A model generated the notes under the pieces. It saw only the letters and a list, made by a program, of their open reading frames with translations, did not search any database and was not told the DNA's origin. Below are positions 22,001 to 26,257 of a stretch of 64,000 nucleotides of DNA, in pieces. Made by a program: the position numbers and the translations under genes. Positions within the stretch are counted from its first letter, which is position 1. Each line of letters opens with the position of its first letter. The stretch comes from Beijerinckiaceae bacterium (lineage in GTDB: Bacteria; Pseudomonadota; Alphaproteobacteria; Rhizobiales; Beijerinckiaceae): the NCBI GenBank assembly GCA_021324915.1, contig JAJPIC010000011.1:186001-250000 (forward strand), given 5' to 3'.

Positions 22001-23192
22001 TGACCGCGACCACACCGCCCTGGTTCACCGCGGCGCCCAGCATGGTCACATTGCCCGTGGTGGCCTCGATCAGACCGGTATTGGTGGCGGTGAACGTCCC
22101 AGGGCCATAGCCGCCGGTGAGCGACAAGCTCAGCCAGGAATTGGGCGTGCTCGCACCCGTAGCGGGGAGCTCGACCGCCGTGCTGGCGGCGAGGATGACC
22201 TGACCATCGGGCGCAAGAATCGTTCCCGCATTGGAAACATCCGGCGCCGCGAGCAGGGCATAGCCGAGTTTGCCGGCCTCGATTTCGGCGCCGGCATCGA
22301 CGGTGACATCGCCCTCGCTCGTCGGACCGGCGCTCGAGCCCGTCGCGCCGAGAAACGAGCCGCCGGTATTTCCCGGGCCGGTGATGCCGACGTTCAGAAA
22401 TTCGCTGTTGGCCGCCTGGACCGCCGTATCAAAGCCGGCGCTACCCGGCGTCATCGAGGCGAGGTTCGCTGGATCGCCCATGAAAGGCAGCGACGAGGCG
22501 ATGAGCGAATTGACATTGACCTGGCTGGTCCCACGGAAGATCACGCCGTTTTGATTGATGAGATAGACCGTTCCCTCGGCTTTGATCTGCCCGAAAATCT
22601 GGCTCGGAACGCCGGAGGGATCGACGATCCGGTTGAGCGCGATCCAATCATTGCCGCTCGATGTGTTGCCCGCCGATTGATTGAAATAGACTTCCGTATT
22701 CTGCCCGACGTTGAAGCTGGTCCAAGTCAGGATCGCCTTCTGTTGGGTCTGATCGATTTCGACCGTGGTCTTGCCATTCGCCGTCGACTGCGTCGGCAGG
22801 TCGGCGCCCTGCCAGACACTCGGATCGCTCGTATTCGGCGCGACCTGCAGACCGCCCGGAGCCAACCCGTTCGGCACCGAGTTCGGCGCAGTGGCGGCAA
22901 GCGCCCGCGCTGCGCTCTGGGCGCGTTGCATGGCCAGGATCGCCTGGGTCGCGCGCGACAGCGAGTTCATCGATTGTGCGGTGGCAGTGGCGGCCTGCTG
23001 CACGCTTGCCAGCGCTGCCGCTTGTGCCGCTTGGATCGTCGATGCGCCCGCCGTGCTGTAAAGGCCCCGCGCATGGGCCGAAGGGCCCGCAGCGACCAGA
23101 GTGAGCGTGCTGACGCTCGCAAGCAAGGCAACACGCGAGAGGCGGGCCGAACGGAACGCGTGACCGACGCCGCAGCGGCTGGACTTCATCAT
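10038..23192 (-). CDS. Giant filamentous-haemagglutinin-family exoprotein (TpsA of a two-partner secretion system)
   Basis: The 4384-residue product has an N-terminal signal peptide (about residues 1-42, ending PSAHA) and an Ala/Gln-rich linker to about residue 115. The TPS/haemagglutination-activity domain follows (about 115-370), with segments such as AILTWTSFNVGQNTEVYFNQ and LINQNGVIFRG. Thousands of residues of short Gly/Asn/Val/Leu-rich strands are consistent with a right-handed beta-helix. Residues about 2850-3290 break the pattern with a tyrosine-rich tandem duplication. The region before the end (about 4000-4300, including IWSSNGDINAGEGAKTT) resembles the DUF3739 C-terminal region of FHA-family proteins, and the last 50 residues are hydrophilic. 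It would be exported by Sec and then across the outer membrane by a TpsB; the only TpsB here is at 62209. It directly follows the FecR/ECF-sigma genes with a 167-base gap. Function (adhesin, toxin delivery or matrix protein) cannot be decided. Confidence 0.93.
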   Translation of the reverse strand: MMKSSRCGVGHAFRSARLSRVALLASVSTLTLVAAGPSAHARGLYSTAGASTIQAAQAAALASVQQAATATAQSMNSLSRATQAILAMQRAQSAARALAATAPNSVPNGLAPGGLQVAPNTSDPSVWQGADLPTQSTANGKTTVEIDQTQQKAILTWTSFNVGQNTEVYFNQSAGNTSSGNDWIALNRIVDPSGVPSQIFGQIKAEGTVYLINQNGVIFRGTSQVNVNSLIASSLPFMGDPANLASMTPGSAGFDTAVQAANSEFLNVGITGPGNTGGSFLGATGSSAGPTSEGDVTVDAGAEIEAGKLGYALLAAPDVSNAGTILAPDGQVILAASTAVELPATGASTPNSWLSLSLTGGYGPGTFTATNTGLIEATTGNVTMLGAAVNQGGVVAVTTSITQPGSIVLNAIDETFGSKATAFRTGPLAFLSGSVTTVLPDEDGETTTSTEAANASFRPGSMNLTGGQVTFDSGSLVEAPGSTVTVVAQYPAGNLVPFGGEVVGRVYVDSGAVIDVSGLPDVLLPVSSTLVTIGPLTADDLADSPLQRDGFLLGKTVVIDSTVSGTRSDGEAWVGSPLLDAQGYVNAIPRTIDQMLVNAGTIKLAGGEVITAPGSVLDLTGGYIHYLGGTIATTRLMDAYGHIVDIADADPNDTYVGVAGQFTVDHRQWGVSETFTSRLLSGGIYVPDYIQGGNGGTLEIYASGGGGTLSGSTGATILDGAILASSEIGPHQIEGGNLPNGGSLSVGDGADLGPLIAPSATYNTSYPTQNFVIADQGTQLDTIAPDFDAETSLVTPTYEAMSPSDPNNVLYTSTLSAPILDAAGFSSMTFNAFNASLTVNAPLRVQPGGKISLTGSVVQVNADLTAPSGTINIVGTSYLFASAPLGLTPGDVTVASGVTISAAGQWVNDAGLGIYEQTGDAHINGGSISIVTDGNSFPALGQGAPAGTPITDVTGAIDLEPGSVLDVSSGGYIEPNGRLEGADGIPAGKGGNITLETYVFKYDGFGNYAVPLLPQDQPTHGTIMLGGVLRGFGFSAGGTLTLQTLDIQIGGDPSSAPSYALVLPADFFSSQGFGAYNLTALYDATITSGTIVTVSEKNFIPNVGALQSAPTGINLYAAGGALPDGSLVSIGSLDPYHRQAANFSLTAAGYMGWSTDNGAGGGFAISPPVYSGVSGTLLIGQGAAILADPGAAVSLTSYNQLTDLGTIVAHGGSISLTGAPADSTPMSSSVWLGADSVLDASGIVLLDPSAAPLWTASGEIVPRTGKVLDGGSVSVLDGFAYVVAQAGSVIDVSGASGTFDIAQSADGLQPSDAATPVWSNAGSITLGGGGGLLYDGTLVAHGGSAQADGGTLTLSAAAMSVLDNLNNVAHSSTTRASGIILQQSGAFVPAGLVPGQAIGSGANTFGYERFAVDRLDGSGIENLVVGADPVAEAGLSLVVNASSTNEAVAVGFAGNLSIDLGRSFVSDATEYVALSAGAMSIPNLSPGQSSVGGTSVSISAPYVDFGGAPSGNAPVPATADGTLSVHAGTLDLTGQIALENFGNANFASAGDTRLYTLVYSQTTIPDGELVTAGNLTFQAAQLYPATANTFIIDAVGPTVNGTQLPTTVSIEPSGNASSVPLSAGGSLLIDATNIVQDGTLRVPLGTLVLGVNDTTGQAKEFGDLPLVATQSVTLGAGSITSVSLDGAIVPYGTTVDGLDWQYQIYGINEANESFSDLTAPPAKSISVSGSAVTLDPGATIDLSGGGTIYAAEWVSGTGGSRNLLLQSNTVYASGATPAQVPLYPDDRPIYAVIPGYSGPVAPVDQEMAPDGAAVGEQVYLSGVPGLPAGVYTLLPAQYANLPGAYRVVQQTGTVNSLASENVVLPDGSDIVEGYFVDGLTGARSAQTTSFLVQSAKVWGQYSQYTITNANTYFASQAAEAGRAVPQLPDDAGQLALAATNALILGATLETQAAAGGQGALVDIASRDIEITGNGVAALPGYLQISADALDALGASSLLIGGTRSQTSTGETINATANSVVVSNDSADPLTGPEVILVTKTDPTGTDPNAPTGLLVESGSVIEAEGGSPGKSVAITIGQNANSMTGAAAVSGDGALLAVSDNGILQITRDDLPATAEGLLTVQGNVTLAGGAGLTIDASGNTLVDPTATLSGQAIAADSGLITFIPGSSAPGLSGMVIGANTLAQFANAREVILRSYGAIDFEGDINIDVSNDLELSAGSFTSGAAGDAGNVSIHAGVLTIANDLNAAAPTAPTAGPSSLALMADEIDFGTVGQGASTTAFSGFSSISATAVDGIVGQGAGTFNFGALPVTLTAPVIVAGAGGNATVKTTGALVLNPAAAGGATSAAGAFGGAITFVGGSVADNTLIEVPAGNVTLEATSGDLDVNANVDVSGFVKQFFDTAAYAPAGNIALTADAGTVKVAAGAVLDFAGAAAGGTAGAVTLSAPKGSVDLAGALRGGAVAGYQGGSFTLNTGGAVNLDQLAATLASSGVNKLISVTTGAGNLVLSAGSMLRASNVLLTANGGTGPSASDGNVLINGAIDVSGPAAGEIALYGKSGVDIEGSLYAVSSTPAQAGGVVIIGTAGTPDGTLNATYGYENVQSAGSGTIILGANALIDVSGGIGTLFGGTVTLRAPLLTDGDVNILVPAAFNAGKGITGARAVTIEPYAVWSTTDKSTNGAQHFDGIIDPSGYYEDGTGGAPHYVSGTWVDASGDILPAPTDAATLATYQSNDYFVPDTPNADHQSFYGYVNGNAANGPGTLMAYVENPGYTFGNRYAGIANVQIAPGIVLENPDVKNNGGAVSILTNWNLGAGTDDGAGHVNLVYRYNGVAPVLSILAAGNLDIEASITDGFYQQNGGVKLADAIAAPLSSYNDAVQAYDAVNTYLQTASYYGDVLWNGVIYDSNLNGYDITGDSNYQALQAPLQNQTQAYYNNYKEYLADWGTGQTGTFSNFLYWGDYNGFKGYTDPATEAITATAPQPANFVTYSQYAKAYQTWLETNFNANTTLTPPPLLQPILNGDYYAAYSSNYAIYTSDYLTYLNYVATGTGDITQVGGAQLAYQPFAPYAEPGKLAGNSAYGEALQNYNAAVASVAPYSWINLNGIIDLDGGGTANITGDPYYQPIQAPLPDQSAAYYANYENYMTQIGSATFPNRTGWLGDLVFTSDWLPYKPINSDPNAPAAPQPANFATYAAYAAAYGNWLLSVYNDTVLTNTNGRPDTPSPLLQPLDNGAYADYTSDYTEYLTDYGRVYETDLSNFRWDGTTPYLYAPYAPVSDPATVIPPSLGNLPVADFGPNNNPDDEPVAGNPVALYAATLLGGSSTSYRLVAGADFTSADPLAVNPASNGSIELGGHLAVVDSATADENGNPITSDEISGRTLLFPTTVRTGTGSIDIAAAGDVDWTDTAAPAAVYTGGEPAPGTSADTSASVLRLTTNSGYQGELLVTGPVQPVGAGAITINAGKNIDAVEEVYDTTGNATGTQGTYIAQFWWQWMETNNPTDDIGYVAQSSINFAAFDQGVMSAGGNVAVTAGGNISELSISLPTTWNISNGAVNILGGGNLAVSAGGDILGGTYFVANGTGSLSAGGEIGSAFTLATSAYGPAGAVSVSTPMAPLLGYQNTQWTITARQDANIGGAYDPSYFSLYGLSDFDQQSPTGSSSLSILSTVGNAKLDTMLASSATFLNSAVDGVLLPASLSMTALGGGIEIDNAGELYPSANGELTLLADQSVSFANDLAGGSYFDRYFGLIDVDPSALPSPLNQSSSFFTFGGDPLATTPSGLLRYEHTISHAQDANPVRIYALNGNITDGAVDRLGFYYNALVLEPNKPAYIQAGNDVVNLSFLGENFYASDVTRIIAGHDIYDPVLGYSPLVDGPAAIYTIPALELAGPGYFDIEAGRNIGPLTSANEGYLVFGTAADGWALNNTLATGIETIGDLDNAALPAQSANISILFGIGKGINDTGFAETYIDPSATPVAGIPNLSSELVAYVEQIEEDDLKRSGGTGIVAPLTPEQAWAIFETLPQYRQQAFIDQQFFAILTQVGADYNDPASPYYHQYARGYEAINTLFPGGYGYTQNNLGGGTNGANQLVETGYFDMRGATVQSQEGGTINILGPGGRILVGSSSAPPYVVDANGDTVIGPNQQGILTLETGDVDIFSDQSLLLAQSRIFTEQGGGMLIWSSNGDINAGEGAKTTSVPPTLSYKEDPDAYFEINPLGEVTGAGIATLQTIAGAPRGDVYLIAPRGTVDAGAAGIRVSGNLSIAALQVLNAFNIQVQGASFGIPTVVAPNIGALTTASNAAGSAAAATSAGPRNQPAQNMPSIIIVDVIGYGGGDGTAPDDSTSPDDKHRPPSDRQSYDDSSRFQVVGAGTLNKLGEQVLTREEKQKLSEH
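13340..13956 (-). repeat. Tyrosine-rich protein-level repeat, copy B, inside TpsA
   Basis: This is the second copy. YNAAVASVAPYSW, TGDPYYQPIQAPL, APQPANFATYAAYAAAY, LLQPLDNGAYADYTSD and YLTDYGRVY match copy A in the same order. The two copies are clearly diverged at DNA level, so the duplication is not recent. The composition (Tyr, Asn, Ala, Pro) differs sharply from the surrounding beta-helix repeats. Confidence 0.75.
13957..14595 (-). repeat. Tyrosine-rich protein-level repeat, copy A, inside TpsA
   Basis: This is the first of two consecutive copies of about 205-213 residues. It runs from YNDAVQAYDAVNTY through TGDSNYQALQAPL and APQPANFVTYSQYAKAY to LLQPILNGDYYAAYSS and the YLTYLNY run. 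Boundaries are approximate. Corresponding motifs in copy B lie 609 to 639 bases downstream. Confidence 0.75.
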
Positions 23193-23359
23193 GATGGGCC
23201 TTTTGGCAGAATATCGCGACGCGGCTCGCCATGGCCGGGCGAGCTTCCTCGCCTCGGCGCATGCCGTCCCGTTTCGTTAGTTGCTTTTGCCCCTCTCAAA
23301 CCGCAAAGCTCGGCGCGGAAAAATTGCCCTGTCGCTATAAAGCAACAGCCGGGCCGAGA

Positions 23360-24331
23360 TCAGCTCAGGATGACCAAGCCGGCCGGCAGCGAGGTTGCGC
23401 GCGCGCCAAAGGCATTTGTCACTTCTGTGACAACGTCATCGATCCGGTCGAGGCGAAAGCGAGCGTTCACGCGACGGCGTCCAAGTTCGGCGTTCATGAG
23501 GATGATCCTGCCCTGCCGATAGCGATTGGTCTCGGCAATGACTTCGCTGAGCGGCGTATCGTGGAAGACGAGGAAGCCGTCCTGCCATGCCGTGACAATC
23601 TCGGGATCGACGGAAGAAACCGATCCAATGCCTTCGTCGGAATAGCGAACCTGCTCGCGTGCGGCGAGTAAGACCGCCTCACGTCCGCACGCGACATTGA
23701 CCTCGCCTGCCGTGCAAGTGACGCGAACCGCATCGTGATCGCGGCGCATGTCGAAGATTGCATTCGAGGCTCTCGCGCGCCCCTGCCCCGCGACGACTTC
23801 AAAGACCTGATGTCCGGCGGTGAACACGCCTTCGCCGGAAATCAACTCGATCCGATTGGCGGCCGTCGCCTCTCGCCTGAAAGCGATGCGCGTCTCCGTG
23901 TTCATCTCGATCGAAACATCGCTCAAGGAGAGCCGGCGTTGCTCGCCCTTGCTGGTCTTATAATCGGCTTCCAGCACTTCGAGAATCGGGGGCCATAGAT
24001 CGAAGGGGGGCCGGATCAGCAGATAGCCCGCAGTTGCGACTGAGGCCGTCGCGGCGCCGGTGAGAAACGCGCGCCGGCCGATGCGGCGATCATCGCGCCC
24101 CGGAACTCGCGGATCGCCGACGGCCATGCGCCCGCGCGCAAATACATTGCCGGCGGCGAGCGCCGAGGCGTCCCACAGCCGGCGCGCTTCGGTGAAGGCG
24201 CGAGCATGGGCCGCACTTTGCGCCGACCAAAGCTCGAATTCTTCAAGATCGGCGATTGTCGCTTCCCCGGGGATCAGCCGAACGACCCAGCCGAAAGCCT
24301 CTTCGATGCATGGATCGATCTTGCGGCTCAT
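23360..24331 (-). CDS. FecR-family anti-sigma factor / sigma regulator (VreR-like)
   Basis: This 323-residue protein has the layout of FecR regulators. A cytoplasmic N-terminal domain (DUF4880 type, residues about 8-60) binds the sigma factor. One membrane segment follows (about 85-105), then a periplasmic FecR domain (about 120-220) and a C-terminal STN-contacting DUF4974-like domain (about 250-320). The membrane segment is preceded by a twin arginine in GRRAFLTGAA, which resembles a Tat signal. Its ATG overlaps the sigma-gene stop as ATGA (24328-24331), so the pair is translationally coupled. By family logic it holds the sigma factor inactive until signalled by an STN domain; the STN protein at 24974 is the obvious partner. 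Confidence 0.9.
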   Translation of the reverse strand: MSRKIDPCIEEAFGWVVRLIPGEATIADLEEFELWSAQSAAHARAFTEARRLWDASALAAGNVFARGRMAVGDPRVPGRDDRRIGRRAFLTGAATASVATAGYLLIRPPFDLWPPILEVLEADYKTSKGEQRRLSLSDVSIEMNTETRIAFRREATAANRIELISGEGVFTAGHQVFEVVAGQGRARASNAIFDMRRDHDAVRVTCTAGEVNVACGREAVLLAAREQVRYSDEGIGSVSSVDPEIVTAWQDGFLVFHDTPLSEVIAETNRYRQGRIILMNAELGRRRVNARFRLDRIDDVVTEVTNAFGARATSLPAGLVILS

Positions 24332-24933
24332 TGTCGAGCTCCCCGCGCGCGTCGCTCGGCGCCGAGCTCATCATCATTCGGCACGGAATATGACGTTTTC
24401 GGCTGTCGGTGAGTCGATCGCTGCGTTATCTGCCGATCGAGGCGCTGAGCGCAATGCAAAAGCGCGCGTTTCAATTCGAGCTCGACGAGCCGGCGCGAAA
24501 TTCCGAGCGACTCGGCGATGGCTTGAATCGGCAGTTCCCGCACCCGCGCAGCCAGAAAGATCGTCTTCTGTCGTCTCGGCAATTCTTCGATCGCGCGCTC
24601 GAGGGCTTCGAGCTCGAACCGCGCCTCGACTGTTCTATGCGTCTCGGCAGTTTCGTCCGCGAAGGCAAGCGCCGCCTCGATTTCCGCGTGACTGGCCGGG
24701 CGTGCGGCCTTGCGTCTTTGCCCCGCCGCGACATTCAGCGCGATTCGGAAGAGATAGGATTCCGGACGCTGGACAGCGGCAGGCGCGTCGGTGCGACTGA
24801 GCTGCAGATAGGCTTCGTGCAGCGATTCCCTTGCGAGATCGTCGGATCCCAAACGGCGCGTCAGCCGCTTGCGGAAATTGTCATATTTGGCGACGAAGAG
24901 CTCGCGCAGCATCGCCCAGCTCGTATCGGTCAT
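24328..24933 (-). CDS. ECF RNA polymerase sigma factor, FecI-type (VreI-like)
   Basis: This 201-residue protein is an extracytoplasmic-function sigma factor. Region 2 lies in the N-terminal half (DDLARESLHEAYLQLSR, PESYLFRIALNVA), and region 4 with its helix-turn-helix in the C-terminal half (AIEELPRRQKTIFLAARV, IQAIAESLGISRRLVELEL). The last 35 residues form a hydrophilic tail beyond the usual family length. It lies between the STN gene (41-base gap) and fecR (ATGA overlap), a classic cell-surface-signalling arrangement. Its most likely targets are the downstream TpsA gene, its own operon and perhaps the tpsB operon; this is inferred from context and from the PUMA3 precedent. Confidence 0.92.
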   Translation of the reverse strand: MTDTSWAMLRELFVAKYDNFRKRLTRRLGSDDLARESLHEAYLQLSRTDAPAAVQRPESYLFRIALNVAAGQRRKAARPASHAEIEAALAFADETAETHRTVEARFELEALERAIEELPRRQKTIFLAARVRELPIQAIAESLGISRRLVELELKRALLHCAQRLDRQITQRSTHRQPKTSYSVPNDDELGAERRARGARQ

Positions 24934-24973
24934 GCGATCGAGCCTTCCCGTAAACGGCCGGAGCTACGAGCCT

Positions 24974-25660
24974 TCACTGCGCGGATGGACAATGACGGAC
25001 ATCCCGAGGTTGCGGCAGAACCAAAAGCATGATCGGCTGCGGCAGATCGGCCGGCGGCGCCTGCCCGACGCTCATATGTTCGAGGAGATGTTTCACGACC
25101 GAATCGCGGTCCGCGTCGCCGGTCGAATCGAGCAATTCGGCATGTTCTATTCGGCCCGACGCGCCGATCTCGAATTTGATGACCGTGCGATTCTTTAAGA
25201 CGGCGTCGGTGCTTTGGCATAGGGATTTTTCGAAGCTCGCCTGGATCATCGCAAAATAAGCCCGATAGGGACTGTCGCCCGGGCGCGGGCCGGGTGCTGC
25301 TTGCACAATCGGCATGGGCATGATCGTGATCGCCTCGGGCGAAATTTTACGCGCCTGCAGACCTGATCCTGCGAGCAGCACGGTGAGGGCGTCCTCGATC
25401 GTGTATTTGCCCTTCACCTCGGTCGAGCGCCGGCGGGCTGTCAGGCTGCTGTCGTAAAGGACTTCGCGGCCGGTCTTGGCGCTATAGGCATCGAGCGCCG
25501 AAGCGAGCGGCTGAGCCTCGATGTCGAAGGCGATGGGGCCCGCCTTCTCGATGCCATTGCCGCCCTCTGCTGCCAGCAAATGTCCATTTGCCGCGCCAAT
25601 CGCGGTGAGCCCAACCGCTAATGCAAAGACCCGTGCCCGCCCCCCGGAAATCCGAAACAT
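24974..25660 (-). CDS. Periplasmic STN + TonB_C-like signalling protein without a beta-barrel (VreA-like)
   Basis: The 228-residue protein has a signal peptide (about 1-31). It then carries an STN domain (about 42-115: FDIEAQPLASALDAYSAKTG ... GKYTIEDALTVLLAGSGLQA) like the signalling domain of FecA-type receptors. The C-terminal half (about 130-220) resembles a TonB/TolA C-terminal domain (KFEIGASGRIEHAELLDSTG). There is no plug or beta-barrel, so it cannot be a TonB-dependent receptor. This two-lobed build matches what is described for VreA of the P. aeruginosa PUMA3 system. It is the first gene of the STN-sigma-FecR-TpsA series. The signal it senses is unknown; contact with TpsB, the TonB/ExbBD complex or TpsA transit are all possible. 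Confidence 0.88.
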   Translation of the reverse strand: MFRISGGRARVFALAVGLTAIGAANGHLLAAEGGNGIEKAGPIAFDIEAQPLASALDAYSAKTGREVLYDSSLTARRRSTEVKGKYTIEDALTVLLAGSGLQARKISPEAITIMPMPIVQAAPGPRPGDSPYRAYFAMIQASFEKSLCQSTDAVLKNRTVIKFEIGASGRIEHAELLDSTGDADRDSVVKHLLEHMSVGQAPPADLPQPIMLLVLPQPRDVRHCPSAQ

Positions 25661-25967
25661 GACAAAGTTGCGCGAGATACATGAACCCTGGGATGGCTGC
25701 CCTCAAGCCGGGCCGAAACCGGCTCTTCGATAATTTGGCGACGCCATCGTCATTTTTTCACACTAGAGACAAAGTGTGACAGCTCTGCGTCTGGAGCTTC
25801 GGCCGCGTGCGCCCGATCGGGGGTGGCCATGCCGATGCGCCCAAGCGCAACGGCTCGCCGCGCTCCTCGCAGCGGAGCTGTTGGAGAGAAAGTCGGCTAG
25901 GCAATTTCTTGCTGGCGCCCGTCTCGCCTCATCTGCATCCTTGGCGCCCGTGAATTCGGAGCAGAGC
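25661..25967. other. Divergent promoter region between the STN gene and the DUF971 gene
   Basis: These 307 bases separate two divergent units and contain no convincing gene. An in-frame upstream extension of the DUF971 gene to 25776 reads as low-quality Ala/Arg-rich sequence and was not accepted. The stretch holds the 22-base inverted repeat at 25758-25779. Confidence 0.6.
25758..25779. promoter_or_regulatory. 22-base inverted repeat, candidate operator
   Basis: TCACACT (25758-25764) and AGTGTGA (25773-25779) are perfect 7-base arms around 8 bases. On the minus strand the sequence CTGTCACACTTTGTCTC overlapping it has one good Pho-box heptamer and one weaker one with a 10-base rather than 11-base period. 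It lies about 100 bases upstream of the STN gene and about 190 upstream of DUF971. Confidence 0.4.
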
Positions 25968-26240
25968 ATGAGCGAAAATGTGCCGAGCGAAATCCGCCTT
26001 GCCGAAAAGAGGCTGATTTTGCGCTGGAGCGATGGAGTCGAGGGCTCGCTCGACAGCCGCCGTTTGCGTGAAGCTTGCCGCTGCGCCGAATGCCTCAGCC
26101 GTTCAAAGGAGCCCAGTTCGACCGGGCTCTCGATCGTCGAAATCCGGCTCCTCGGCAGCCATGCCGTGACGATCGGCTTTTCGGACGGGCATATGCGCGG
26201 AATTTTTCCGTTCACCTATTTGCGCGAGCTCGCGCAGTGA
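25968..26240 (+). CDS. DUF971 (GBBH-like N-terminal) domain protein
   Basis: This 90-residue protein is a stand-alone DUF971 domain, the fold also found at the N-terminus of gamma-butyrobetaine hydroxylase and in proteins linked to iron-sulfur carriers. Typical features are the start EIRLAEKRLILRWSDG, the cysteine pair in CRCAEC at about residues 38-43, and the end GIFPFTYLRELA. The ATG at 25968 is taken because family homology begins there. The flavoprotein start follows its stop by 17 bases, so it is probably the first gene of the flavoprotein-ferredoxin-HEAT operon. Confidence 0.85.
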   Translation: MSENVPSEIRLAEKRLILRWSDGVEGSLDSRRLREACRCAECLSRSKEPSSTGLSIVEIRLLGSHAVTIGFSDGHMRGIFPFTYLRELAQ

Positions 26241-26257
26241 GATCGCCAGTGACGCAT

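Noticed and set aside
25758..25779. A CRP/FNR-type binding site for the nearby Crp-family regulator
   Set aside because: The arms are inside-out relative to the TGTGA-n6-TCACA consensus, and the spacing does not fit FNR boxes.
25776..25967. Longer N-terminus for the DUF971 protein
   Set aside because: The added 64 residues are Arg/Ala/Leu-rich without domain features and run across the candidate operator; family homology starts at 25968.
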